A DNA stretch of 64,000 bases from Phaseolus vulgaris (taxonomy: Eukaryota > Streptophyta > Magnoliopsida > Fabales > Fabaceae). The notes beneath the pieces were generated by a model. That model searched no databases. It had not been told where the DNA came from and worked only from the letters and a program-made list of their open reading frames with translations. The stretch is from contig NC_023750.2 in NCBI RefSeq assembly GCF_000499845.2, positions 12,155,285 to 12,219,284 on the forward strand. The letters are read 5' to 3'. Positions 11,055 through 21,539 of the stretch are shown one piece after another. Numbering within the stretch: the stretch's first letter is position 1; every line of letters starts with the position of its first letter. The translations under genes and the position numbers were made by a program.

Positions 11055-11689
11055 TCAACTCTTCTTCATCTGCTACCTTTGTGCTTTCCCTTGTATTATA
11101 ACTTGTAATAAACTTTATGTCCCTTCGTGTATATGCTCTGAACTGTTAACTGTTAATGACAAAGGCTACTTTTTTCCCTTTTATAACTTCTCCACTCGCT
11201 TCAACTTTCCTTGCTTGTTTAATTTCAAAGAAATGACTTAGGAAAACTGTAGGTACAACCTTTGACTTAACTGCTTCGGATCACTTCAGCCTTAAGCAAC
11301 AAACACTTAACAATTCGTAACCTTAAGGCAATTAACCTTATCGTAAAAATATCCCTCAAGCAATGAATTGTAACTCAGTCATTGGCTTAAACACCGCTCC
11401 ACTCGACCTGCTTCACCAAACAGGTCTTTTAACCTTCTCGCCGCCGTTTGAACTCTTCCCGATCGCCAAAGACTCTTGGTGATATCAGCTTCTTTCTGGC
11501 CTCATGCTTTGGCCATTGTTTCTTTGTTTGGGGATAGAAACGCCTTTTGGGATCCTTCTTTACCTCCCTGAACTTCAGAGCAAAAGACCGGTTGACTAGG
11601 CGTTCTCTTCGAACCTACCTTAGCCACCTTCCAAACTTCTTCCACCCTCTGCACCATACCTGAACTCGTTCGAGACGAGAAGGATTTTA
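11055..11689. other. Unassigned stretch between aORF end and tandem repeats
   Basis: T-rich 3' flank of the aORF (11060-11240), then mixed sequence with isolated TCGCC motifs that foreshadow the repeat block. No coding frame or RNA gene is recognised. Confidence 0.5.
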
Positions 11690-12530
11690 TCTTGCCTAAG
11701 CTCGCATGTAGGCGAGAAGGTCTTTAACTCGCCTGAACTCGCTCATCAGCGAGAAGGTCTTTAACTCGCCTGAACTCGCTCATCGGCGAGAAGGTCTTTA
11801 ACTTGCCTGAACTCGCTCATCGGCGAGAAGGTCTTTAACTTGCCTGAACTCGCTCATCGGCGAGAAGGTCTTTAACTAGCCTCTACATTGCCCCAGGGGT
11901 TACATCTTCTCGCCCCCAGAAACACGGAGGACTTTTTACTGGCGCCTCTACATTGCCCCAGGGGTTACATCTTCTCGCCCCCAGAAACACGGAGGACTTT
12001 TTACTGGTGCCTCTACATTGCCCCAGGGGTTACATCTTCTCGCCCCCAGAAACACTGAGGACTTTTTACTCTTCCTCGCCTGCACTCGCTCGACGGCGAG
12101 GAGGTCTTTATCTTGCCTCAGAACGCGCGAGGGCGTTGAGGTCTTTCATCTGGTGCCTCCGATCGCCGAAAGACGATGAGGACTTTAAAACTTTAACTGG
12201 TGCCTCCAATCGCCGAAAAACGATGAGGACTTAAAAACTTTAACCGGTGCCTCCAATCGCCGAAAAACGATGAGGACTTAAAAACTTTAACTGGTGCCTC
12301 CAATCGCCGAAAAACGATGAGGACTTAAAACTTTTACTGGTGCCTCCCATCGTCGAAAAACGATGAGGACTTAAAAACTTTAACTGGTGCCTCCAATCAC
12401 CGAAAAACGATGAGGACTTAAAAACTTTACTGGTGCCTCCAATCGCCGAAAAACGATGAGGACTTAAAAACTTTTACTGGTGCCTCCAATCGCCGAAAAA
12501 CGATGAGGACTTAAAACCTTTTAGAAAACA
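11690..12530. repeat. Three tandem-repeat blocks in the 3' region of element A
   Basis: 11690-11880: about five copies of a roughly 50-bp unit with CTCGCTCATCGGCGAGAAGG, itself an inverted repeat (CTCGC...GCGAG). 11880-12070: three copies of a roughly 66-bp unit with CCTCTACATTGCCCCAGGGG. 12150-12520: about eight copies of a roughly 53-bp unit with CTCCAATCGCCGAAAAACGA. They lie between pol and the aORF, the hypervariable zone of Tat-type elements. Confidence 0.9.
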
Positions 12531-12653
12531 TGCGATATGTCTTTGCTTGCCTTAAATCACGTACAAGCGACAAGGTCTTTCTTCAAAACTTTTGGGAAAA
12601 AGCAAACATGCAATCTGAAAACGCCTTATACTTCGAAAACTCTTCTTTTATTG

Positions 12654-12689
12654 GGTGGCCTCATTAAAAACCCTCCTTAGGGAAAAAAG
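12654..12689 (-). other. Conserved post-pol motif (element A)
   Basis: The minus strand reads TTTTTTCCCTAAGGAGGG, then TTTTTAATGAGGCCACCC, about 75 bases after the integrase stop. It matches the motifs at 2852-2891 and 37881-37923, although the three elements differ greatly elsewhere in their non-coding DNA. Confidence 0.65.
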
Positions 12690-12762
12690 AGTTCCCCCTT
12701 CAAACTGTTTCATCAGAGACATTGTAATATGACCTTTGTGTTTGTCTTTACTTACAAAGCTC

Positions 12763-15700
12763 TTAACTATAGTACAACTTCAGGTGCGTGGCGTTCCAGG
12801 TGCGAGGAATCGCCCCTCCTTCCAGCGTCTCTAAGCGGTAGGCGCCGTTCCCGAGCGCCTCGGTTATTCTGAACGGTCCAGTCCACTTGGGCGACAGTTT
12901 ATTCTCCATCTCGTACTGGTGGGCCTTCCTCATCACCAGATCGCCCTCTCTAAACTGCCTTGGCATCACCTTCGAGTTGTATCTTCGTTCGATCCTCCTC
13001 TTCACCGCCTCAGCTTTCAGTCTCACCTCTTCCCTGACCTCGTCCAGTAGATCCAGGTTCAGCCTTCTCTCTTCATTCGAGTCTTCCTCTACGAAGTTCT
13101 GGAATCTCGGCGAGCTCTCCTGGATCTCTACTGGGATCATGGCATCACACCCATAGACCAAGCTGAACGGGGTCTCATGGGTTCCTGACTGCTCGGTGGT
13201 GTGGTACGCCCAGACTATACGGGGTACCTCCTCAGCCCAACTTCCCTTGGCTTTCTCAAGCCTTCTCTTCAAACCTCTCAACAACACCCGATTAGCTGAC
13301 TCCACCGGGCCGTTTGTCTGAGGGTGCTCGACGGATGCAAACACTTGTTGAATTCCTACCCCTTCGCAGAGCTTCTTCAACAGGTGGCTTGCAAACTGAG
13401 TCCCATTATCCGACACCAGGCGTTTAGGCACTCCAAACCGGCACACGATGTTCTTCCACACGAAACCTTCGATCTTGTGTGCGGTGATCTGGGCCACTGG
13501 TTCTGCTTCGATCCACTTGGTGAAATATTCAATCGCCACCACCAAGTACTTCATCTGCCTGATCGCCAGCGGGAAAGGTCGCAGGATGTCGATTCCCCAG
13601 GTATGAAATGGCCAAGGGCTATAAATCGACTTCAACTCCTCGGGAGGCGCCTTATGCCAATCGGCGTGCTGCTGGCATTGTTTACAACATTGGGCATACT
13701 TCTTGCAATCTTCTCTCATGGATGGCCAGTAGTATCCTGCACGGAGAGTCCTCGCGGCCAGAGCTCGACCCCCGACGTGGCTGCCGCATATACCTTCGTG
13801 GAGCTCCGCCATGATTCTCGTGCACTTCTCGCCGTGTATACATTCCAGGAGCGGGTGAGTGAACCCAAACCTGTACAGATCGCCATCAATCAGGGTGTAC
13901 TTGCTAGAATTCTTCTTTACCATCCTAGCCTCAGTCGGATCCAGCGGGAGAAGGCCATCTGCCAGGCACCGCTTGTACTGTGTTATCCAAGTGTCTGGCT
14001 CATGGGTAGCGCAGACCTGCATCACGTTCACCTTCTCTCCTCGGCATGCTCTAATTCTCGGCGATCTCAGAGTTTCTTGCGTCAGGGACTTATGGCTTCT
14101 CGCGGCGTTCTCCGTCGACTTGCTGATCTGAAGGACCAGGTGATCTGCCACAATTGCTCTCGGCGTCTTCAGAGTTTCTTGAATCACCGTCCTCTGCCTA
14201 CCCCCTTTGCCTGAGCTGGCGAGCTTAGCTAGCAAGTCAGCTCGGGCATTCTGCTCTCTGGGTACATGTACTACTTCAAAGGAGGCAAAGGAACTCTTCA
14301 ATTCCTGCACGTACGCCAAGTAAGCCGCCATTTGTGGATCTTTAGCCTGGAACTCGCCTGTTACTTGCCCCGTGACTAGCAGCGAGTCACTCTTAGCCAT
14401 CAGCACCCTAGCTCCCATCTCCTTGGCCAGCAGAATCCCGGCGATCAGCGCCTCATACTCTGCTTGATTGTTGCTGGCTTTGAAGGCGAACCTCAGAGAT
14501 TGCTCGATCAGCACGCCGTTGGGTCCCTCCAATATGACTCCAGCACCGCTGCCCTGCTGGTTCGACGATCCATCCACTGAAAGTACCCAACGGAAATCGT
14601 CTCCTTCAACCCGCGTCGCCTCTGATGAGAGCTCAACCACGAAATCTGCAAAGATTTGCCCCTTGATCGGGCCTCGGGGCTCATATTTAATATCAAACTC
14701 TGACAACTCTACCGCCCACTTCACCATCCTTCCCGCAACGTCGGGTTTCTTCAAGACCTTCTGGATGGGCAGGTCGGTCATCACCAGTATTGTGAAACTA
14801 TGGAAGTAGTGGCGCAACCTCCTCGCCGAAAACACCACAGCCAGCGCAGCCTTCTCCAGGGCTTGATATCTCGTTTCGGGGCCCTGCAACACCTTGCTCA
14901 CAAAATAGATAGGCTTCTGAGCCTGATCTTGATCCTGGGCGAGTACCGCACTCACCGCCCTCTCAGTTACAGCAAAATACAACCTGAGAGGGATTCCCAC
15001 CAGCGGTTTGCACAGAACCGGCGGGCTCGCCAGATACTCCTTCAGTTTGACGAAAGCTTCCTCGCACTCTTTCGTCCAAACAAACTTATTATTGCGCCGC
15101 AGACACTGAAAATAGGGATGCCCCTTTTCTCCGCTAGCTGACACGAAGCGAGATAGGGCTGCCATCCGACCTGTTAGCTGCTGGACTTCTTTCACCGTAG
15201 CTGGGCTTCTCATCGCCAAGATGGCGGCACACTTGTCTGGGTTGGCTTCTATTCCTCTTTCAGTCAAGAGGAAACCCAAAAACTTTCCAGCCTCCACGCC
15301 GAAAATGCATTTCTCCGGATTGAGCTTTAACTTGAACTTGGCGATCGTCGTGAACAATTCTTCCAAGTCTGCAACGTGCTTGCTTTTTTCCTGCGAGGTC
15401 ACGACCATGTCATCGACGTACGCTTGCACGTTCCTTCCCAGCATTGGTGCAAGTACTCGATCCATCAGCCTCTGGTATGTGGCCCCCGCGTTCTTCAGCC
15501 CAAACGGCATCACCTTATAGCAATAGCACGATCTCTCTGTCATGAAGGCTGTCTTCTCTTCATCCAAGGGATGCATCTTGATCTGATTATATCCTGAGAA
15601 GGCATCCAGGAAACTCAGCAACTTACACCCTGCAGCACTATCGACCAGGGCATCTATGCTTGATAAAGGATACGAATCCTTTGGGCAAGCTTTGTTCAGG

Positions 15701-17691
15701 TCGGTGAAGTCGACGCACATGCGCCATTTCCCGTTACTCTTCTTCACCAGCACGACATTTGCCAGCCATTCAGGGTACTGGACTTCCCTGATGTGGCCTG
15801 CAGCGAGGACTTTCTGTGTTTCGTCCCTGATCGCCTGCCTCCTCTCCTCGTTGAACTTTCTTCTCCTTTGTCGCACCGGTCTCACCAAATTGTCCATCGC
15901 CAGATGATGGCACAAGAAGTCGGGATCAATCCCGGGCATGTCCGAAGCAGACCATGCAAACGCGTCCAGATGCCGCTCAATCACCTCGGCGATCTGGTCC
16001 TGGAGCTCGACCTCCAGAGATCTTCCCAGCTTGAAGATCTTTCCTCCGATCTCCTTTTCGAGCCACTGCTCGACAGGTTTTGGCCTGGATTCTCTGGCGA
16101 TCACCGCCCTGGCGATCACCGCCCTGGCGATCACCGCCCTGGCGATCACCGCCCTGGCGATTCCCTGCTCCCTCGCTTCCTCAGGGCGATTCCGCTCCTC
16201 TTCCTCCTCCAGACCAGCATTCTTCTCCCCCAGCTCAGCGTCCACCATCTCCACATCTCTTCCGGCGGCCTCCTCTGTTACCATCGATCTGGGCTTCACA
16301 CCGGGAGGTGGGGTGGTTGTTACATAACTCACCGATCTCTTGTTTTTCAGGCTATTCTCATAGCACCTTTTCGCTTCTTTCTGATCAGACTTGATCGTGA
16401 TCACCACCCCTTCCATGGACGGCAACTTTACCTTCATGTGCCGAGTCGACGGGATGGCGCCTATCCTGTTAAGCGTGGGCCTTCCCAACAGGATGTTGTA
16501 TGCTGAAGGAGCGTTTACGATGAGGTACTTGATTTTCTCCGTCCTCGACCCAGTCTCATCTGTAAACGTGGTTCTCAGCTCAATGTACCCCCTGACCTCC
16601 ACCTGGTCACCAGCGAACCCATATAGGCACCCTCCATAGGGCCTTAGCTGGTCAAGGGGCAACTCCAGCTGCGTGAAAGTCGGCCAGAACATCACGTCTG
16701 CCGAGCTTCCTTGGTCCACATGGTGGACCTTCCTTCCCGCTGTAACCAACGAAATGACTATGGGATCGTTGTCATGGGGCACAACGTCCCGAAGATCCTG
16801 TTTGGTGAACGTAATGTCCACTTCCGGCGAGTGATCTTCAAACATATCCACTGTCATCACCGATCGCGCGTACTTCTTCCTCTGCGATGCGGTGCATCCA
16901 CCACCTGAGAAGCCCCCTGCAATGGTGTGGATCTCCCCGTGGATAGGCATCTCGTGTTGCTGGGCTTCTCCACCTGCTGGCTGGGAACTCGACGCTCCCC
17001 CCGTCCTCCTGTCCAGCAGATAGTCATTTAGGAACCCGCTCTTAACCAGATCGTCGAGCTGATATCCCAAGGACAAACACGAGTCCAAAGTGTGGCCAAA
17101 ACCTTGGTGAAACTCACACCAGGCATCCGGCTTTGACCCCAGCACCTTGTCGCCCACCTTCTCAGGCGCTTTCAACCTAGCAGATATATTAGGAATGGCG
17201 ATTAGATCCGCTAGTCCCATGACAAACTTGTGCTTAGGCGGGCGATTGTATTCCCGGCGTGCTGGTTGCTGGCGCCCCTGGCTCCTTCCCTTGTTCCTCC
17301 TGTCGTAAGGATGGCGAGTCCTCTGGTCCTTCCTGGCCGCCGCCGCTGTTTCCAGCACCCTCTGCGGCTGGATCCTGGTCTGGGCGCGTGGCCTGGCGGG
17401 AGCCACGCTTCCTCTCTTCTCGGCGACTTCACTCTCGTCGGCGATGTGAGCCACCGCAAGTCGCCTGACTTCAGCAAACGTCGCGGGGTGAGCCCTGATC
17501 AAGGCCTCGCAGAATGGTCCTGGCTGCACGCCCTTCTTGAAGGCATAGACCAGCATTTCTTCATCCTTGGCCGGCGATCTGACCATCTGCGCTCCAAAGC
17601 GATTCAGGTAATCTCTGAGGGACTCTCCATGGTACTGCCTTATATCAAACAGATCATAAGACACCCTGGGCGGTGCCTTATTCACGATGTA
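12763..17691 (-). CDS. gag C-terminus, protease, RT, RNase H and integrase polyprotein of element A
   Basis: Open for about 1640 codons after the last gag stop (numbering from the GTG at 17685). A zinc-knuckle-like Cx2Hx4Hx4C sits at C190-C203. Aspartic protease has VDQGSS at D324. A 5-residue ARAVI repeat lies at 510-531. RT spans about 600-800 with LSFLDAFSGYNQ and the catalytic YVDD at 756-759. RNase H has D1038, E1076, D1100 and D1150. Integrase has an HHCC finger (1296-1337) and a DDE core D1366, D1426, E1462 (spacing 59 and 35). The C-terminus holds ENKLSPKWTGPF and NGAYRLETLEGG. Every key residue looked for is present, so pol could be functional if supplied with gag. Tat-type assignment rests on overall layout and the aORF. 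Confidence 0.9.
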   Translation of the reverse strand, partial: YIVNKAPPRVSYDLFDIRQYHGESLRDYLNRFGAQMVRSPAKDEEMLVYAFKKGVQPGPFCEALIRAHPATFAEVRRLAVAHIADESEVAEKRGSVAPARPRAQTRIQPQRVLETAAAARKDQRTRHPYDRRNKGRSQGRQQPARREYNRPPKHKFVMGLADLIAIPNISARLKAPEKVGDKVLGSKPDAWCEFHQGFGHTLDSCLSLGYQLDDLVKSGFLNDYLLDRRTGGASSSQPAGGEAQQHEMPIHGEIHTIAGGFSGGGCTASQRKKYARSVMTVDMFEDHSPEVDITFTKQDLRDVVPHDNDPIVISLVTAGRKVHHVDQGSSADVMFWPTFTQLELPLDQLRPYGGCLYGFAGDQVEVRGYIELRTTFTDETGSRTEKIKYLIVNAPSAYNILLGRPTLNRIGAIPSTRHMKVKLPSMEGVVITIKSDQKEAKRCYENSLKNKRSVSYVTTTPPPGVKPRSMVTEEAAGRDVEMVDAELGEKNAGLEEEEERNRPEEAREQGIARAVIARAVIARAVIARAVIARESRPKPVEQWLEKEIGGKIFKLGRSLEVELQDQIAEVIERHLDAFAWSASDMPGIDPDFLCHHLAMDNLVRPVRQRRRKFNEERRQAIRDETQKVLAAGHIREVQYPEWLANVVLVKKSNGKWRMCVDFTDLNKACPKDSYPLSSIDALVDSAAGCKLLSFLDAFSGYNQIKMHPLDEEKTAFMTERSCYCYKVMPFGLKNAGATYQRLMDRVLAPMLGRNVQAYVDDMVVTSQEKSKHVADLEELFTTIAKFKLKLNPEKCIFGVEAGKFLGFLLTERGIEANPDKCAAILAMRSPATVKEVQQLTGRMAALSRFVSASGEKGHPYFQCLRRNNKFVWTKECEEAFVKLKEYLASPPVLCKPLVGIPLRLYFAVTERAVSAVLAQDQDQAQKPIYFVSKVLQGPETRYQALEKAALAVVFSARRLRHYFHSFTILVMTDLPIQKVLKKPDVAGRMVKWAVELSEFDIKYEPRGPIKGQIFADFVVELSSEATRVEGDDFRWVLSVDGSSNQQGSGAGVILEGPNGVLIEQSLRFAFKASNNQAEYEALIAGILLAKEMGARVLMAKSDSLLVTGQVTGEFQAKDPQMAAYLAYVQELKSSFASFEVVHVPREQNARADLLAKLASSGKGGRQRTVIQETLKTPRAIVADHLVLQISKSTENAARSHKSLTQETLRSPRIRACRGEKVNVMQVCATHEPDTWITQYKRCLADGLLPLDPTEARMVKKNSSKYTLIDGDLYRFGFTHPLLECIHGEKCTRIMAELHEGICGSHVGGRALAARTLRAGYYWPSMREDCKKYAQCCKQCQQHADWHKAPPEELKSIYSPWPFHTWGIDILRPFPLAIRQMKYLVVAIEYFTKWIEAEPVAQITAHKIEGFVWKNIVCRFGVPKRLVSDNGTQFASHLLKKLCEGVGIQQVFASVEHPQTNGPVESANRVLLRGLKRRLEKAKGSWAEEVPRIVWAYHTTEQSGTHETPFSLVYGCDAMIPVEIQESSPRFQNFVEEDSNEERRLNLDLLDEVREEVRLKAEAVKRRIERRYNSKVMPRQFREGDLVMRKAHQYEMENKLSPKWTGPFRITEALGNGAYRLETLEGGAIPRTWNATHLKLYYS
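16081..16160 (-). repeat. 15-bp coding minisatellite in pol
   Basis: The 15-bp unit GCGATCACCGCCCTG is repeated four times plus partial copies. It encodes ARAVI repeats in the linker between protease and RT. The unit length is a multiple of three, so copy-number change keeps the frame. Confidence 0.9.
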
Positions 17692-18240
17692 CTACTCGAC
17701 AAAAATCTTCGAGAACTGTTGAAAATTGGTTATGTGGCCGTTAGGCAGGCTCACAAACCACTCCATCGCCGTTCCCTAGAGCGTACTCACGAACATCTTG
17801 CAGTAGACGGCGTCTGACCCTCCCGACAACATCATCTGCGTATGGAACGTGGTTAGATGAGCCTCTGGATCCTCCACGCCGGTAAAGACAGCCTTAACCG
17901 GAACCACGCTCGTGGGAATAGGCGTGTCAGTAATCGCCTGAACAAAAGGCATAGGGAAAACACGAGGTGGCGTCGACGGCGCCACCTCTTCAGCAGAAGA
18001 ACGCCCTTACTGCTCCTGAAGAGCTTGACGCAGCTCCTCAGTCACCTTGCTAAGCTCCTCGTTCCTGGCGCGAGAGGCGACCAGGTCCTCATGCATTCTC
18101 GCCTGCTCTACGCGTGAGGCTTCCACAGTTGCCTGCAACGAACGCATCATCTCTGCCATCTGCGCCATGGTCATGGCGGCGGCGCCTTCGGCAGCAACGG
18201 GCGCAACTGGACTTGAACGATTGCTTCTCATTTTTCTCAT
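17692..18240 (-). pseudogene. gag N-terminus of element A, three in-frame stops
   Basis: Starts MRSNRSSPVAPV at 18240 in the same frame as the 1640-codon ORF. Stops occur at 18009-18007 (TAA), 17778-17776 (TAG) and 17694-17692 (TAG). Between them the gag core is clear (AVFTGVEDPEAHL, DAVYCKMFVSTL, AMEWFVSLPNGH). No frameshift separates the parts. Each stop lies where a Gln codon (CAA or CAG) would fit, one C-to-T change away. The N-terminal third is a predicted coiled coil rich in Met, Ala and Glu. Confidence 0.85.
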
Positions 18241-18626
18241 GAACTCAGCGAATCCCAGAATGCAGCGAACGACACTTCAACCACGATCGAGTCAGCGATC
18301 GATCGGAGAAAACTGTGCGAAACTGCGCAAGAAAACTCAAGAACACCGTAAACCTTCAAAGAAAACCACAACTTCACCAGAAACCACCGCTTCCCCACGG
18401 ACAACCGAACGAGCGAAAGAACTCGAACTTCCACCAAACAAATTACGTGTGAACAGCAGGAAACCTCACTCCACCGATCGAAAACCCAAACGAACGGTAT
18501 AAAACGCGAATTCACCGAACGAAACTCAAGCAAACAACGAACGATGGTTGCACCAGCACACAACCACGCAGAAAACTTCGAAATCCTCCAAGAACTCACG
18601 TTGTGGATGGGAGCAAGTTTTACACG

Positions 18627-18643
18627 GCCCCACGGTGGGCGCC
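18627..18643 (-). other. Primer-binding site of element A (tRNA-Lys)
   Basis: The minus strand reads GGCGCCCACCGTGGGGC, complementary to the tRNA-Lys acceptor end, three bases inside the 5' LTR. The first T of the usual TGGCGCC is an A here. Confidence 0.85.
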
Positions 18644-18646
18644 TGA

Positions 18647-19443
18647 TGATCCTGCCTGTTGACCGGAACGCTGGAAACTGCCTCGTCAAAGGATCGACGT
18701 GCGCACCTCTTCTCACCTCCGTTCCTCTTCGAGATCCACCTCAAGAACCTGCAAAGAAACAAAGCGGTGCCGCTGCGGCCGATCGAACTCCAACGCCCAA
18801 GTCAGTGACCGAATCACCAAATACTAAGAGAACAAGAACCGTGCAAATCCTCTCTCACAGTCAGCTCTACAACTCGCAAGCGTAAAGAGTATAGACTGAA
18901 CGTGCGTACCTCAGAAAGTTTGTTGAGAACTCTTATATACCTGGTTGTTTTCTCTCTCCTGGCAGTTACAGACCTGGACACGTGGTTTGCATCTAGTCGT
19001 ATACGTGCCATCATCTGGAGCCTCCTTGACTTGGCGCTGCTTCTACTCTCATTTTGGCTAAGTTACTTATGCATGGTACTGCCCAGTGCATAGCTAACTT
19101 GGGAGTGCAATCTCTACTGGAGTTGGCGAGTTAGGGTGTCCTCATACACCTTCCCTGTGGTCTCGCCGGCCGCCTTCATAATTTGCTTCTCCTTCATCTT
19201 CGGCGATGTGCTTTCTCCGGCGATCTCCAACTGCTTGGTCGCCTGAGTTCACATCTGGCGACTTTATATTTAACCCGGTGATCGCCTATTCTGATATGCT
19301 GGAGATCGGAACACGCCAACTTAATAACTGGCGGCTTCACGAGCCCCCTGACTTCCTTCCCTTCTGCCAGCCTGGCGCCTTGCCAACACGCCTATACTGT
19401 AGCAGGATGCCACGTCATCACTCCCGACTACCAGGGCGGTACA
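18647..19443 (-). repeat. 5' LTR of element A
   Basis: 797-bp LTR paired with 7021-7816. It starts TGTACCGCCC and ends CAGGATCA on the minus strand, flanked outward by GATCA. Differences from the 3' copy are mostly transitions. Confidence 0.93.
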
Positions 19444-19543
19444 GATCACGAGGAGTACAACACAGGCCTTGGGAACTGAGCATCATCTAGTGTCTTTATT
19501 TTTAATCTCGGTAGAATAGGTTTCCTTTTAGCATAATAGGGGG
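19444..19543 (+). pseudogene. C-terminal pol fragment of a D-family element, part 2
   Basis: Continues 6841-7020 after the GATCA duplication, encoding a TRSTTQALG-like tail and ending near 19490. A spacer with a polypurine tract (AATAGGGGG, ending 19543) leads into the LTR. This is the untranslated 3' end of a gypsy-type element. Confidence 0.5.
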
Positions 19544-20245
19544 TGTGGTTATCACTTTAGCTTGAGCATAGCCTTTTAGGGTAGGATATTGACCTATCTT
19601 CTAGAAGAAATAGGACTTAGGGTGCGACATTAACTTAGTCCATGCCCAAGGCTGCCTCTTTTTAGTGTTTCCCATCCTACCCTTGTTTCTTGATTACCAA
19701 GGCACCATCTCCTATAAATAAGGTGCCTTACTCCTTGTATTTTCATGTTGATTTTGAATATAGAAGAAAAACTCTGGACAAATTGTGTGAGGCTTGGTTC
19801 TCTAGCTTTAGCTCTTATCTCGGGTGAGTTGAGAGATCTCAGGTGACGGCCCTCCTATACTCATCTTGGAGAAACCATACTCCAAGTGGCGTGTCCATTT
19901 TCAATTCCCATCATAAGCTTTCTTTCTTTGATCCTTTCTACCATTCCTATACGCCACTTTCATTTGTGCTTCCTATATTGGTTTTTGTTTCATTTTCCAA
20001 TTCAGTTTCCATCATGTTATTGTGTTTACTTTCATGTCTTTTAATTTCCTCACTATGCATCATTGTCACCTTATTTTATGATTTTCCCTTTTGCCTTTGG
20101 AAGTGTACCTTCACACTTACTTAACCACTTGGTTAAGTTTGTGTCCCGTGGGGATCTTCCCTAGGTCTCTCCATATTGTTGTTCAAAATCTTAATCATAA
20201 GTAAAATGTCACCACTAAAATGGAACAATCTAAAATCAACTCACA
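19544..20245 (+). repeat. 3' LTR of the D-family element
   Basis: 702 bp, TGTGGTTATC...CAACTCACA. It has a TATA box (CTATAAATAAGG, about 19712) and a long T/C-rich U5. Related copies are at 5811-6482, 1570-1911 and more distantly 55581-56323. It is preceded by a polypurine tract. Confidence 0.7.
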
Positions 20246-20449
20246 TTAGTCTTAGTGGAAAAGCAAAGAGCAGTAGGAAAGAAAAGGGTTTTTCGGGTTT
20301 TAAATATTTAAAAAAAGAGCTTGAAATGACACCTTTTCCTAGTCGTTGATCGTGGAACACGTGTAGGCACCACAAAAAAGGCTATCATAACGTCTTTTCG
20401 CACAATGAAACCTTTACGCCTCCGCCTGCTCGGCTTGAGGCTGGAGGGT
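20246..20449 (+). other. Probable 3' untranslated end of element C
   Basis: No coding frame. It ends in a purine-rich GCTTGAGGCTGGAGGG stretch placed like a polypurine tract before the LTR at 20450. It is assigned to element C because C is plus-oriented with an aORF starting near 6628 and lacks any other 3' end. Confidence 0.4.
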
Positions 20450-20975
20450 TGTATACTAGTTGGACGTACTCGGGTCCTGACCCAAGCCCTTAAGCATATT
20501 ACTTTAGCCCGTTTATTTTTAAAAATAGTTAACACGGCCCAATCAATAAAAGGCCCAATAGTCTGTTAAGAAGTCGGCCTAAATGGCTGGAAAAATATAT
20601 TAAAGAGCAGTCCCTATCAACAACTAAATGTATAACTGAATCAGTTAAGCACGGATATTTACTCTAAATTCGACAAAAATAAACAGTCAGAGATAATGCT
20701 CTACCAACACCCCTAAAATAAATGGGATATATTAACAAAATATCCTTATGGTTGTTAACTCCTAAAGGGAAGATCTACAAGTACTATAAAAAGGCCTCAA
20801 GACCCTAAACAAAGGTAAGTGTCATTCCACATATTTCATACTATACTAATATTTATATGTTGTCAACAGGTGGAGCTCCCGTCAATGTGGACATTAAGAA
20901 TCTCAAAGCGGCAGCAAAAAAGATATCGCCCAAAATCCACCTCCAAGATTCGACCTAGGTCAGCCTGGGAGAACA
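20450..20975 (+). repeat. Putative 3' LTR of element C
   Basis: 526 bp, TGTATACTAG...GGAGAACA, with a TATA-like ACTATAAAAAGG at about 20783. No second copy lies in the window, so the boundaries rest on TG...CA ends and the upstream purine tract. 20976-21054 after it holds nothing recognisable. Confidence 0.45.
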
Positions 20976-21054
20976 ATTGTCAAATGCTTTCAATTGAAAT
21001 ACGGATTCGGCTTCACGTGCTTACTCCGATTTAATTCATTGCCATAATTCTTCT

Positions 21055-21490
21055 TGTATTAGTATGGCCCGTTAGACCGAGACCCTCACTCGGCACCCAG
21101 TCTAAATCAACCGACATGTCCAAAACCATTACGCCTGAACAGGATTAACTAGACTAATCAACGATCAAGCATTAAGTAATGCACTCCTAAGCATGACCCA
21201 ACTTCCTAATCCAGCCCCATAACAAAAGGCCCATGGTAATCATATAAATAGGCACAAAGTCCAAGAATCAAGTATGTCATCATCCAGTACTAATAGCACG
21301 GAGTGTCGAGTACCAAATTCTCACTTGAGCGTCAGAATGCCTTTTGCAGGTACCATCCGAGCCTAAAGCTACCAAGAAGGAGACGTGGAAGAGCGAGTAT
21401 GAGAATTCAACTGAGAAGAGGGAATGAGGTACAGACCGATCGAAGGAGTAGTTCGAATCGTTCTCTTGGTCTAAATCCTGTTTGAGAACA
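21055..21490 (+). repeat. 5' LTR of element F
   Basis: 436 bp, TGTATTAGTATGG...TTTGAGAACA. It is similar to 31273-31697 along its length with many substitutions, and contains the TATA-like CATATAAATAGG at about 21240. Confidence 0.85.
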
Positions 21491-21492
21491 AT

Positions 21493-21511
21493 TAGCGCCC
21501 ACCGTGGGGTC
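21493..21511 (+). other. Primer-binding site of element F (tRNA-Lys)
   Basis: TAGCGCCCACCGTGGGGTC, the tRNA-Lys complement with two changes, two bases after the LTR end. Confidence 0.8.
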
Positions 21512-21539
21512 GAGACAATTAGCGAGAAGAATAAAGTAG

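Larger units (their letters stand above)
7021..19443 (-). mobile_element. Complete Ty3/gypsy Tat-type retrotransposon A (12.4 kb)
   Basis: A complete element read on the minus strand. The 5' LTR is 19443-18647, then the PBS, gag, pol (to 12763), tandem repeats, antisense aORF (8415-11054, plus), polypurine tract and 3' LTR 7816-7021. A perfect 5-bp TSD, GATCA, lies at 7016-7020 and 19444-19448. The LTRs differ at roughly 17 positions in about 797 bp by eye (about 98% identity), so insertion is fairly recent. It landed in the C-terminal coding end of a D-family element. Pol is open across 1640 codons, but gag has three in-frame stops and the aORF a 1-bp shift, so self-sufficient movement is unlikely now. 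Confidence 0.93.

Noticed and set aside
15793..16506. 237-codon plus-strand frame across element A pol
   Set aside because: Complement of a conserved pol frame; its peptide follows the 15-bp repeat and has no family features.
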